Assembly (NCBI GenBank): GCA_030683105.1
Contig: JAUXMZ010000036.1
Location: 23,045 to 87,044 of the forward strand
DNA: 64,000 bases
Origin: Burkholderiales bacterium
Lineage (GTDB): Bacteria > Pseudomonadota > Gammaproteobacteria > Burkholderiales > SG8-41
Direction: 5' to 3'
Shown here one piece after another: positions 36,541-44,667 of the stretch. Under the pieces are notes generated by a model. The model searched no databases, was not told the DNA's origin, and was given only the letters and a program-made list of their open reading frames with translations. The translations under genes were made by a program, and so were the position numbers. Every line of letters begins with the position of its first letter. Position 1 is the stretch's first letter.

Positions 36541-36670
36541 GGGGTCAGACTCGCAAGCCCGCGGGTCTTACGAGTCTGACCCCGTGCGTTCGTGCGAGCC
36601 CGCGGGTCTTACGAGTCTGACCCCGTGCGTTCTCAGTCTGACCCCGTGCGTTCTCCACCCCGTGCGTTAG
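36541..36670. repeat. REP-like array GGGGTCAGACTCG / CGAGTCTGACCCC
   Basis: One GGGGTCAGACTCGCAAGCC is followed by several inverted copies ending GTCTTACGAGTCTGACCCC, then GTGCGTT words in decreasing length (TCTGACCCCGTGCGTTC, CACCCCGTGCGTTAGG). Hairpins with GGGGTCAGAC stems are common REP-type palindromes in proteobacteria, often mobilised by RAYT (Y1) transposases; no such gene is in this window. Confidence 0.8.
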
Positions 36671-36765
36671 GACTTTTTGCGCAGCCTCTACGACAAGCAT
36701 CACATGGCGGAGAAGGCGGGCGAAGCGCGCCGTTGACGGTCAGGTGGATGCGCGGGTTGGGGGTC

Positions 36766-37254
36766 TCAGCACCCACAGATGCCAACGCCTTCGTATCTCG
36801 CGGGTTGTCCATTTTCCCGGGTAATGGTGACTGTGGCGCGGACGTCAAAGTACTCGCATGTTTCGGGCGGTTTCTTTGGGCACGTGCTCGCTGCGGGGCG
36901 ATACGAAACCTCAACTCCAGTACTGTTCCCAACATACGACTCTTTCCAACTGTCGCCCGGCGAAAAGCTGAATGAATGTGACTTTGGTCGCCTGGACAGA
37001 AGTTCAATCTCTTGCCCGTTGAAAATGAGCCGCAGCGGTGAACCATCCGAAAGCCCCGCATGGAGGTGATAGCGACTGGAGGCGGGTTTGGCCGCACACG
37101 TGAGCGCTGCGAGCTGAATCGAGCAACCGCATTCGATGCGCTCGTACGATAGACAACCCAACGCTAGTGGTTGTTGTGCTCGGACCATGCCATAGGCTGG
37201 CAGCAATGACGCGGCAAGTGCTGCAAATGTAATCACATGGCGGCGAAAGGGCAT
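36766..37254 (-). CDS. Secreted cysteine-rich hypothetical protein (cassette gene)
   Basis: 162 residues. The N-terminus RRHVITFAALAASLLPAYGM ending near VRAQQ is a signal peptide. The mature part has at least seven cysteines (GCLSYERIECGCSIQ, LTCAAK, STCPKK, ETCEYF, GICGC), pointing to an extracytoplasmic disulfide-bonded protein. No family recognised. ATG 37254 lies just after an attC-like site, so this appears to be an integron-type cassette whose own attC is not clear. Confidence 0.6.
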   Translation of the reverse strand: MPFRRHVITFAALAASLLPAYGMVRAQQPLALGCLSYERIECGCSIQLAALTCAAKPASSRYHLHAGLSDGSPLRLIFNGQEIELLSRRPKSHSFSFSPGDSWKESYVGNSTGVEVSYRPAASTCPKKPPETCEYFDVRATVTITRENGQPARYEGVGICGC

Positions 37255-37261
37255 TTGAGAC

Positions 37262-37322
37262 GCCCAACGTGGAGCCCAGCGGCGCCGTAACGGCGTCCGC
37301 TGCGGCGCAAAGTTATATGCCA
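37262..37322 (-). other. attC site of the hicB cassette
   Basis: On the minus strand GGCATATAAC (R'') and TTTGCGCCGCAGCGGACG lead into the palindrome CGCCGT-TAC-GGCG, followed by CCGCTGGGCTCCACGTTGGG and C (R' GTTGGGC). It starts four bases after the ancestral hicB stop and lies just before the start of the next cassette gene, as expected for an attC. Confidence 0.78.
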
Positions 37323-37325
37323 TTC

Positions 37326-37656
37326 CTAAGACAGCTTGTTTGAAACTAAGCGGTTCAAGCTAATTCCGGATTCGGCCGCTTGGATGGCAAGAGTAAGGTA
37401 GGTGAGTTTGCGGTGGAATACGAACCATAAATTTCCCGCTAAACGCTTTCGTGGCGATGGGTTCGGGCGCGACTTCATGACTTTTGCGCATGTCTGCGAT
37501 GGTTTCTTTCACGAGCCCCCGAATTCCTTGTAACGCCTTTTCGGGCGTTTTCTCCAGCCAGCTCAAGCTTGGAAACTCCGCGCATAGTCCAACATGCTCT
37601 CCATCTTCTTCGGACCAGGTAACCCGGTATGTATATCGGTCAATTTCCTTATTCAT
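37326..37656 (-). pseudogene. hicB: HicB-family antitoxin gene, frameshifted by a 4-base tandem duplication
   Basis: From ATG 37656 (after GGAGAG) the frame reads YTYRVTWSEEDGEHVGLCAE, FPSLSWLEKTPEKALQGIRG and GKFMVRIPP, the HicB fold. The chain then runs off into QTHLPYSCHPSGRIRN and stops at 37360. One frame over, the bases encode LAIQAAESGISLNRLVSNKLS with a stop at 37326-37328. This is the usual HicB C-terminal ribbon-helix-helix (AAExGISLNRLVSxKL). The frames are separated by a tandem AGGTAGGT at 37396-37403 (plus strand), a 4-base duplication. The DNA-binding tail is therefore lost. No hicA is adjacent. Confidence 0.82.
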
Positions 37657-37804
37657 CATTTCTCTCCAGACGGTCGATTGCCAGCAGCACTTGGCGTAGG
37701 CGATAAGCTCTACGCGTATGGCCAACTCATGCATCAAGCGAAGATATGATCGAATGGCTTGTTTTTCGGAGAACGCATCCATCGTAGACTTCTTGCTCGG
37801 TGCG

Positions 37805-37900
37805 ACCTAACGACGTCCAATGATAAGCAAAAGTGCTGAATAACATGGTCGTCTCCGGTATTCGTTTCGTCAACCTGCTTTTGAATCAGCGTGTTATGAC
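37805..37900 (-). other. Second attC-like site upstream of hicB
   Basis: Ends are GTCATAAC (R''-like) and GACGTCGTTAGGT (R' GTTAGGT, a full GTTRRRY match) on the minus strand, 96 bases apart. Complementary patches (CAAAAG and CTTTTG) lie inside. It would be the attC of a cassette whose gene has been lost; the 190 bases to the right hold no clear gene. Confidence 0.5.
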
Positions 37901-38096
37901 ATGCAAATTCTACAGTAGTCATGTTGAACGGCAGTTGTTGAGTCAAATCCCTGATTTCTTGCGGGATTCATTATTCAAGGCGCCTGATTGATTGTTTCTG
38001 TGCAGGTCAAAGAGAATGTCGAATGTCTGCTATCGGGAAACTCGACTGGCCGGTACGGGTCGCAAGCAGTGCCCAGTCATCTCCTCTCGCGTGGCC

Positions 38097-38726
38097 TTAT
38101 GCGATTTTAGCTTTCCGATTTGCGCGAGGTTTTCCAAGGTCATCTTCTTTCCCCAAAATAAAAAGTTTTGAGCCTGCCATCACATGCAACAGGAAAGGAT
38201 TTTTCTCTTTTACCTTTTTCCGAAACTCGCCGCTGCTGTAGACGTTCGGGTTGATCTCCCGCCGCAATTGTTCCTGGCATGGCTGTAATGTGCGCACGGC
38301 TTCTTCAAACGAAACCGTTCCAACGATCATGACATCGATGTCGCTTGATTTGCGCTCCGCGCCGATCGCAATCGAGCCGTAAACGAAGGCCGCCGAGATC
38401 CTGTCGGCTAGCGTCGCCAGCGCTTTCCGCAGCACATCCGCCACACCGGCGGTCTTTTTCAGGATTCCGCGCAGCTCATCGTAGATCGGGCAGGTCGGAT
38501 CGGCCTTGTATCGCACCAGATTTCCCACGCGTTCGCGCGAGAGCACGCCGGCATCCGCCAGTTGCGCGAGTTCGCGCCGCAAGGTTCCCGGCTGCGTATT
38601 CGTGACGCGCGCGATCTCGCGCAGATGAAACGCCTCGCCGGGATGCAGCAGCAGCAATCCCAGGACCTAGCGACGATAAGCCCCGAAGAAAAGCGTTCCC
38701 AGATCGACTGGCGTGTATGTTTTCAT
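38097..38726 (-). pseudogene. HTH-nucleotidyltransferase (MNT-domain regulator) with in-frame amber codon
   Basis: From ATG 38726 the frame reads MKTYTPVDLGTLFFGAYRR, then TAG at 38667-38669, then VLGLLLLHPGEAFHLREIAR and on to the end without another stop. The post-stop part holds a winged helix-turn-helix (LREIARVTNTQPGTLRRELA) and a nucleotidyltransferase core FVYGSIAIGAERKSSDIDVM with the GS-x-DxD signature. CAG-to-TAG would explain the stop. Translation could restart at TTG 38657, giving a 186-residue protein, but the helix before it would be missing. Related proteins are stand-alone antitoxin-like regulators. Confidence 0.7.
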
Positions 38727-38806
38727 TTCAGCTACGACTGCAGCCTAATTAGCCACACATTGCAATAACGCAAGAATATATTGCAAATATATGATTTTAA
38801 ATAATA

Positions 38807-39766
38807 TTATACAGATCTGGCAGCGTGATTGCTGACTGTTTCCAGCGCCAACTTGCCGTCCGTGGTCTTGATTTCGGTTCGCACTACCGCAAAGCTGCGC
38901 CCCGCATGCAGCACGGTCGAGCGCACGCGCAGCGTTTTGCCCCTGCCCGGACTGATGAACCACGCCGAGATGCTGGACAGCATGGAATGTCGCGGCACCG
39001 CGGTCTTTGCGGTCGCCGCCGCCAGTCCCAGCAGGATGCCGCCTTGCACGTGGCCGACGCGATTGCCTATGTGCGGCCCGTTTTTCACGCTGCAACGCGC
39101 GCCGTATTTGGTGGGCTGGGGCAGCATGCCCCAGAAGTGCTCGATGAAGGCGCGCTGATGATCGGCGCGCCTTAATGCGGAATTACACGCGCTCATTACC
39201 ACGCGCTCATCCGGTTCGAGGTCTTTCAATTTAAGCGGCGTGCCGGGCACGCCGCTTTCGCGTTGCCACGGCAGCGGCGCGAGCGCGATGTCGGCGGGCG
39301 GCGGCAGCACGATGAAGGTGGCGCTGGCATAGCATACAGGCTGGCCCGCGGAGCGCAGCACGCCGCGCGTGAGGGCCTGGCGCACGGTGTGGTTCTCGCT
39401 GAATCCTTCCAGTTTCGCTTCCATGGTCAGGTCGTCACCCACGGGATGGCCGGTGAACTGCGCACTGAGCTGCACTGTCGCCTGGCGTGCACCGGTCTCG
39501 ATCTTGAGCCGCGGCGCAGTGGCCAGCGCGGTGTCGAGCATCATGCCCAGTGCGGCAGGATTGATGTCGCCATCGGCATTGCGGCAATGCGGCCCGACCG
39601 GCATGGTTTCTTCTATGGTGTCGTCGCCGATGCGGGGCCAGGCCAGCTGGAGAAAATAGCCGGGAAAGTGGAAGCCGGGGCTGCGGTTGCCCGCCAGGCC
39701 GAGCAACACCTGCCTGCGTATCGTTTCGGCATCGGCCCCGGATTTCTTATTTACCTTGGAACTCAT
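38807..39766 (-). CDS. Double hotdog acyl-CoA thioesterase-like protein (PaaI family)
   Basis: 319 residues with two hotdog domains. The first includes NPAALGMMLDTALATAPRLK and LSAQFTGHPVGDDLTMEAKL; the second includes IGNRVGHVQGGILLGLAAAT and WFISPGRGKTLRVRSTVLH. Such proteins hydrolyse acyl-CoA thioesters. ATG 39766 follows GGGGAGAG. The stand-alone position offers no substrate hint. Confidence 0.75.
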   Translation of the reverse strand: MSSKVNKKSGADAETIRRQVLLGLAGNRSPGFHFPGYFLQLAWPRIGDDTIEETMPVGPHCRNADGDINPAALGMMLDTALATAPRLKIETGARQATVQLSAQFTGHPVGDDLTMEAKLEGFSENHTVRQALTRGVLRSAGQPVCYASATFIVLPPPADIALAPLPWQRESGVPGTPLKLKDLEPDERVVMSACNSALRRADHQRAFIEHFWGMLPQPTKYGARCSVKNGPHIGNRVGHVQGGILLGLAAATAKTAVPRHSMLSSISAWFISPGRGKTLRVRSTVLHAGRSFAVVRTEIKTTDGKLALETVSNHAARSV

Positions 39767-39778
39767 TTTTCTCTCCCC

Positions 39779-39817
39779 ACATCCCACCCTTCACCCTTCA
39801 CCCTTCACCCTTCACCG
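39779..39817. repeat. CCCTTCAC word array (single-arm member of the GAAGGGTGA family)
   Basis: Four or more tandem CCCTTCAC words lie between the MFS stop and the thioesterase start, overlapping the MFS stop codon. No complementary arm is seen nearby, unlike the hairpins in the his/tat operon. Confidence 0.75.
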
Positions 39818-41110
39818 TCTATCGACGCCCAGCCGGTCGTAAATCGGGTTGATATGACTGCGAATCAGCGGGCGCATGTAGACCAGATACAGTGCGCCGG
39901 CGGCGCACACCGCGCCGCCGATGAGTAGCGTATTGGCAACCCCGATCAGTTCGGCCAGCGTGCCCGCCGCCAGGCTGCCGAACGGCGTGATGCCCATGAA
40001 AGCCGTGGTGTAAAGACTCATCAGGCGGCCGCGTTTGTCGTCGTCGACGATGGTCTGCAGGATGATGTTGACCGAAACCGAGGTGATAAGAATGCCGAAG
40101 CCGATCACGGCGAGCAGCGGCAGCGCAATCCACATTTGTACCGACAGCGACAACAGCATCAGTGAAACGCCTGCTGCAAGACTGGCATAGGCCAGCAGGC
40201 GTATCAGTCCCCGCACGCCGGTGCGCGAGGCCAGGAACAATGTGCCGGCGACCGCGCCCATGCCTGCCGCGCCGACCAGGAAGCCCATCTGATCGGCGCC
40301 GCCTGCGAATACTTCACGCACCAGGGCCGGCATCAGCGTCAGGTACGGCGTGGCGCACAAAGCGACCAGGGCCAGCTGCATCAGCAGCAGACGGATCGGC
40401 AGCGATTGCCAGGCGTAGGCAAAGCCCTCGCGCAGGTCATGCCACATCGGCGGATGAACGGCGCGGCGCGGGCTGGGCGTCACCCGTATCATCAGGAAGG
40501 TCACGATGACCGCTATATAAGTCAGCGTGTTGATGGCGAAGCATACGCCCTCGCCGAACCAGCCGATCACCAGCCCCGCCAGCAAGGGCCCGACCAGCCG
40601 CCCGCTGTTGGCGACCAGCGAGGTCAGGGCGACGGCGTTGGGCAGGTCTTCCTTGCCGCCGACCAGCTCCAGCAGATAGGCGTGGCGCACCGGCAATTCT
40701 ATGGCAACGAGTACACCGAGCAGCATCGAGAGCGTGATGATATGCCAGGGTGCGATGATGCCGGAGATCACCAGGGCCGCGAGTGTTGCCGCCTGCAGCA
40801 TCTCCAGCACCTGTGTGGCGAACATCATGCGATGCAGGTTGAAACGGTCCGACCACAGTCCGGCAAACGGCGACAGCAGCAGGATCGGCAGGCTGCTGGC
40901 AAAACCGAGCAATCCCAGCAGCGCCACCGAATCGGTGAGGCGATAGAGCAGCCAGCCTAGCGCGATGCTCTGCATCCAGTAACCAACCAGTGCGAACGCC
41001 TGGCCGCCGACGAACAGGCTGAAATTGCGGTGACGCAAAGCGCGCAGGGAAAGTTTCACGGGGGTCGAGCGCGGCGGATCGGAAAAGGCGATTGTATGTG
41101 CAAGCCGCAC
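39812..41110 (-). CDS. MFS transporter (EntS/DHA3-like)
   Basis: 432 residues, twelve membrane helices. ALRHRNFSLFVGGQAFALVG, GWLLYRLTDSVALLGLLGF and LPILLLSPFAGLWSDRFNLH, the MFS motif A equivalent, match the DHA3/EntS-like exporters. A GTG at 41059 (VKLSLRALRHRNF) is a likelier start than ATG 41110. The gene runs towards the thioesterase gene; substrate unknown. Confidence 0.85.
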   Translation of the reverse strand: MRLAHTIAFSDPPRSTPVKLSLRALRHRNFSLFVGGQAFALVGYWMQSIALGWLLYRLTDSVALLGLLGFASSLPILLLSPFAGLWSDRFNLHRMMFATQVLEMLQAATLAALVISGIIAPWHIITLSMLLGVLVAIELPVRHAYLLELVGGKEDLPNAVALTSLVANSGRLVGPLLAGLVIGWFGEGVCFAINTLTYIAVIVTFLMIRVTPSPRRAVHPPMWHDLREGFAYAWQSLPIRLLLMQLALVALCATPYLTLMPALVREVFAGGADQMGFLVGAAGMGAVAGTLFLASRTGVRGLIRLLAYASLAAGVSLMLLSLSVQMWIALPLLAVIGFGILITSVSVNIILQTIVDDDKRGRLMSLYTTAFMGITPFGSLAAGTLAELIGVANTLLIGGAVCAAGALYLVYMRPLIRSHINPIYDRLGVDRR

Positions 41111-41187
41111 CGCTTGTCATGGACGGAAGTCCGCATGCTGTGACGGTGCATCGTCAGGACCAGACGCTCCGGTAGAATGCGGGCAGC

Positions 41188-42324
41188 ATGAACATCTATC
41201 AGATCATCGCCCTGGTCCTGCCGAACTCCAGCGGGTTCAAGGGTGCAAGGGTCCTCACCACGCTTTACGCGATTCATTTGGGCGCGGGCCCTTTCGGCAT
41301 CGGTTTGCTGCTGTCCACATATGCATTGTTCCCGCTGCTGCTTGCCGTCTATGCCGGCAAGGTGTCGGACCGTTATGGCGTGCGCATCCCGCTGCTGGGC
41401 GGCATGATGGGCATGACGCTGGGCGTGTTTCTGCCGTTTGCGTGGCCGACCCTGCCCGCGCTGTTCGTTGCGGCAGCGGTGACCGGCGCGGGTTTCATAT
41501 TCGTGCAGGTGTCGCTGCAGATGCTGACCGGTTCCCTGGGCGTGGGCGCGGCGCGCACGCGCAACTTCAATCTGTATGCGATGGCGGTGGCGTCCGCTGA
41601 TTTCATCGGTCCGGTTGCCGCCGGCTTCCTGATCGACCATCGCGGGCATGTTGCCACCTTTTTTTACCTGTCTCTGCTCAATCTCGCGGCAGTGTGCGGC
41701 CTGCTGTTCATGTACCGCCGCATCCAGACTACCGCGACCAAATCCGAGGACCGGAAGCAGCAGCGCATGATGGACCTGCTCAAAAGCGCCGAGCTGCGCC
41801 GCATTTTCATCGTCAGCGCGGTGGTGATCGCCGGCCTCGATCTGTTCCAGCTGTACCTGCCGCTTTACGGCCACTCCGTCGGGCTGTCCGCGTCCGCGAT
41901 CGGCATGGTGCTGGGTGCATTTGCCGCGGCGGCCTTTGTGGTGCGCGCCATGCTTCCCGAACTGGTGCGCCGCTATGGCGAGGAAACGACGCTGATTTAC
42001 TCGTTGTATCTGGCTGCGGCGACCTGCCTGCTGATCCCGTTTTTTTCCAGCGCGGTGGTGCTCGGCACGATCGCCTTTGTGCTGGGCCTGGGGCTCGGGC
42101 TGGGGCAGCCGCTATCGGTCATGCTGACCTATAATCATTCCCCTCCCGGGCGTGCCGGAGAGGCCCTCGGCCTGAGAATCGCCATCAACAATTCGATACA
42201 TGTGGTGGTGCCGGCGATATTTGGCGCGGTGGGTACCGTGTTCGGACTGGCGCCGGTATTCTGGGTGAACTCAGCGATACTCGCGGGCGGAGCTTATGGC
42301 GGGCGCAGGCGGAAAAGCCAGTGA
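41188..42324 (+). CDS. MFS transporter
   Basis: 378 residues. Motif A is clear (AGKVSDRYGVRIPLLGG). The N-terminal half has six helices, then a cytoplasmic loop rich in charged residues (TKSEDRKQQRMMDLLK), then six more helices. The start is divergent from the gene at 39812-41110; TAGAAT ten bases before the ATG could be a -10 element. Substrate unknown. Confidence 0.85.
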   Translation: MNIYQIIALVLPNSSGFKGARVLTTLYAIHLGAGPFGIGLLLSTYALFPLLLAVYAGKVSDRYGVRIPLLGGMMGMTLGVFLPFAWPTLPALFVAAAVTGAGFIFVQVSLQMLTGSLGVGAARTRNFNLYAMAVASADFIGPVAAGFLIDHRGHVATFFYLSLLNLAAVCGLLFMYRRIQTTATKSEDRKQQRMMDLLKSAELRRIFIVSAVVIAGLDLFQLYLPLYGHSVGLSASAIGMVLGAFAAAAFVVRAMLPELVRRYGEETTLIYSLYLAAATCLLIPFFSSAVVLGTIAFVLGLGLGLGQPLSVMLTYNHSPPGRAGEALGLRIAINNSIHVVVPAIFGAVGTVFGLAPVFWVNSAILAGGAYGGRRRKSQ

Positions 42325-42343
42325 CGTTTGTTGTTAACAGGCT

Positions 42344-43174
42344 CTAAGGTTTTTCCTTCGAGGCATCCTGCGTCGTGGTCTGAGCGCTGCGGGGGCGGTG
42401 GGGTGTGCGGTAATATTCCGGCAGGTCGAGGAACGCGTCCCCGGGCGAGGTCAGGAAGTTGAAGCGAATCAGGTGGAACAGCGCGCAGATGCCGTCTGTC
42501 CAGTTTGCGGTTTTTTCCTGAAGCCGGGCCCTGGGGTGATAATGAACCGGCAGTTCATATACCTGCGCTGCAGTTTTGGCGACATATGCTGTTAATTCGA
42601 CCTCGATGCCGAATCTCCGTGATTTCAGATTCATCGCCTTGAGCAGGTCGGCCCGGAAAATCTTGTAGCGGGTTCCCGCGTCGGTCAGGTGCAGGCCTGA
42701 GAACGCATTGCTGAGTCCGGTCAGCAGCCGGTTCCAGAAATAATGCCAGGTGCGATAGGCGTGACGCGACGCTTTGTCGAAGCGGTTGCCGTAGACCACG
42801 TCGGCATGGCCCTGGAGCAGGGGTTCGAGCAGATCCGGCACGTCAAACGAGTCGTATTCGAAATCCGCATCCTGGGCCATGATGAAGTCGCCATGTGCCT
42901 CCCGGATGCCCCGGATTATGGCGCTGCCCTTGCCTCGCCTGCTGGGTTGATCGATCAGCAGAAAACCGTGACGCAACTGCATCTCGTGCAGTATCTGGCG
43001 CGAGTTGTCGGTTGAGCCATCATCAACGAAAATCCATTCGCGCCGGACCGGGCACGGCGACTTCATCATGTGTTCGATGACTTCTCCGAGGTGGCTCGCT
43101 TCGTTGTATACGGGGACCACGATGCTGAGCAACGGGTCGGAAGCAGCCTGCGTCGTTTCGCGCGGAGCGCTCAT
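42344..43174 (-). CDS. Family 2 glycosyltransferase (dolichyl-phosphate-sugar synthase-like)
   Basis: 276 residues, GT-A fold. LSIVVPVYNEASHLGEVI opens the domain, WIFVDDGSTDNSRQIL and FIMAQDADFEYDSFDVPDLL supply the metal-binding acidic residues, and GTRYKIFRADLLKAM is typical of polyprenyl-phosphate glucosyl/mannosyltransferases. No C-terminal membrane pair is present, so it probably makes a lipid-linked sugar at the cytoplasmic face. Confidence 0.85.
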   Translation of the reverse strand: MSAPRETTQAASDPLLSIVVPVYNEASHLGEVIEHMMKSPCPVRREWIFVDDGSTDNSRQILHEMQLRHGFLLIDQPSRRGKGSAIIRGIREAHGDFIMAQDADFEYDSFDVPDLLEPLLQGHADVVYGNRFDKASRHAYRTWHYFWNRLLTGLSNAFSGLHLTDAGTRYKIFRADLLKAMNLKSRRFGIEVELTAYVAKTAAQVYELPVHYHPRARLQEKTANWTDGICALFHLIRFNFLTSPGDAFLDLPEYYRTPHRPRSAQTTTQDASKEKP

Positions 43175-43356
43175 GCTTTATCCGGTGATTCCCCGGGCAT
43201 GCCGATTACCAGACTTTTTTTCAATGGGCTCTCGACTTCTCAAAAAACGATTATATTTTACGACTGCGAAAAAGGCTACTTGACCCAACGCCATCGCGGC
43301 GCCGGATTTTCCCCGGACGCAGGCATTTCGGCCTCGTACTTAAGTTTTTTCATTTT

Positions 43357-43390
43357 AGGAGTCTGTCGGGGCCGACTCCGACAAACTCCT
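43357..43390. repeat. Short hairpin AGGAGTCTGTCGG / CCGACAAACTCCT
   Basis: Thirteen-base stem with one mismatch around GGCCGACT, 34 bases before the D-2-hydroxyacid dehydrogenase start. Same family as 13956-13989 and 22258-22292. Confidence 0.8.
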
Positions 43391-43424
43391 GGCGCATAAT
43401 GACGTTTTTATCATGGAGTGCGGC

Positions 43425-44399
43425 ATGAAAATCGCAGTCATCGACGACTATCAGGATGCGTTTCGCAAACTTGACTGTTATGCCCGGCTGAAAGACCACG
43501 AGGTTGCTGTCTTCCACGATACCGAGAAGGATGCGTCAAAACTGGCTGCCCGTCTCAAGGATGCAGAGGCGGTGGTGCTGACGCAGCAGCGCTCGCCGTT
43601 CCCGCGCGCGTTGGTCGAGCAGTTGCCGAAGCTGAAGATGCTGAGCCAAACCGGCAGAAACGCCAATCATATCGATGTTGCGGCGTGCACCGACAAGGGC
43701 ATAGTCGTCTCCGCCGGCGGTGGCGGCATTCCCAACCCGACGGCGGAACTCACTTGGGGCCTGATCCTGTCCGCCATGCGCCGCATTCCGCAGGAAGTGC
43801 AGCGCATGAAAGAAGGCCAGTGGCAGGGCTCGGTCGGAGTGAGCGTCGCCGGCAAAACGCTGGGCGTCTACGCGTTTGGCAAGATCGGCAGTCTGGTTGC
43901 CCGGATTGGTCAGGCTTTTGGCATGCGAGTCATTTGCTGGGGGCGCGAAGGCTCGACGGCGAAAGCGCGCGAAGCCGGGTTCGAGGTCGCTGTCAGCCGC
44001 GAGGCGTTTTTCGAGAGCGCTGACGTCGTGTGCCTGCACATTCCGCTCAACAAGGAAACGCGCGGCATCGTCACGGCGCAGGACCTGGCGCGCATGAAAC
44101 CGACTGCGCTGATCGTCAACACCAGCCGCGCGCCGCTGATCGCAGAAGGCGCGCTGGTCGAAGCGCTGAAAAAAGGCCGTCCCGGCCTGGCCGCGGTCGA
44201 TGTCTACGAAGACGAGCCGGTGCTGAACGGCAATCATCCGCTGCTCAAAATGGACAACGTCATCTGCACGCCGCACCTGGGTTATGTCGAGCAGGGCACT
44301 TACGAATCCTATTTCGGCACGGCGATCGACCAGATCCTGGCGTTCGCGGCAGGCAAGCCGATCAATGTGATGAATCCCGAGGTGCTGGGGAAGAAATAA
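43425..44399 (+). CDS. D-2-hydroxyacid dehydrogenase family protein
   Basis: 324 residues. The nucleotide-binding loop is LGVYAFGKIGSLVARIGQAF, the catalytic Arg is in VNTSRAPLIAEGALV, the Glu in DVYEDEPV and the His in VICTPHLGYVEQGTYE, as in phosphoglycerate dehydrogenase-like enzymes. It is shorter than SerA and lacks the regulatory ACT domain, so its substrate is likely another 2-hydroxyacid. ATG 43425 has GGAG at six bases; ATG 43413 is an alternative. Confidence 0.88.
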   Translation: MKIAVIDDYQDAFRKLDCYARLKDHEVAVFHDTEKDASKLAARLKDAEAVVLTQQRSPFPRALVEQLPKLKMLSQTGRNANHIDVAACTDKGIVVSAGGGGIPNPTAELTWGLILSAMRRIPQEVQRMKEGQWQGSVGVSVAGKTLGVYAFGKIGSLVARIGQAFGMRVICWGREGSTAKAREAGFEVAVSREAFFESADVVCLHIPLNKETRGIVTAQDLARMKPTALIVNTSRAPLIAEGALVEALKKGRPGLAAVDVYEDEPVLNGNHPLLKMDNVICTPHLGYVEQGTYESYFGTAIDQILAFAAGKPINVMNPEVLGKK

Positions 44400-44555
44400 T
44401 TTGCCGCCAAGCACGCCACGACGCCAAGAAACCACAAAGAACAAATGAAACCGCAGATGAACGCCGATAAACGCCGATAAAATCGAAAGCGAAAAGCCTT
44501 AACGCAAAGACGCAAAGGTAAAGTTTTTCCCTGTTTTTATCGGCGTGTATCGGCG
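44400..44555. repeat. Composite intergenic element built from three word families
   Basis: In order: GCCGCCAAGCACGCCACG with CGCCAAG words; CCGCAGATGAACGCCGATAA and another CGCCGATAA word; TTAACGCAAAGACGCAAAGG; and the inverted TTTATCGGCGTGTATCGGCG. The CGCCGATAA words and TTATCGGCG words can pair over about 60 bases. Confidence 0.75.
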
Positions 44556-44609
44556 TACCCGTCGAGCGCACCCGTCGAGCGGGTATTAAAAAGAAGGTAT
44601 TGAAATGAA
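44556..44609 (+). repeat. Tandem 13-mer/14-mer block, second site
   Basis: TACCCGTCGAGCGCACCCG followed by TCGAGCGGGTATT, then AAGAAGGTATTGAAATGAA: two copies each of the 13-base and 14-base units found three times at 13841-13921. It interrupts the TATCGGCG words, with ATCGGCG on both sides. Confidence 0.75.
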
Positions 44610-44667
44610 TTCATCGGCGGCTAAATCTGGTTTTTGGGAAGTGAAGATTTTTGATTAGGGGGAAGTA

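Noticed and set aside
37657..37782. N-terminal extension of hicB or an upstream hicA
   Set aside because: The 42 codons before the ATG at 37656 do not resemble HicA or HicB, and a good ribosome site lies directly before 37656.
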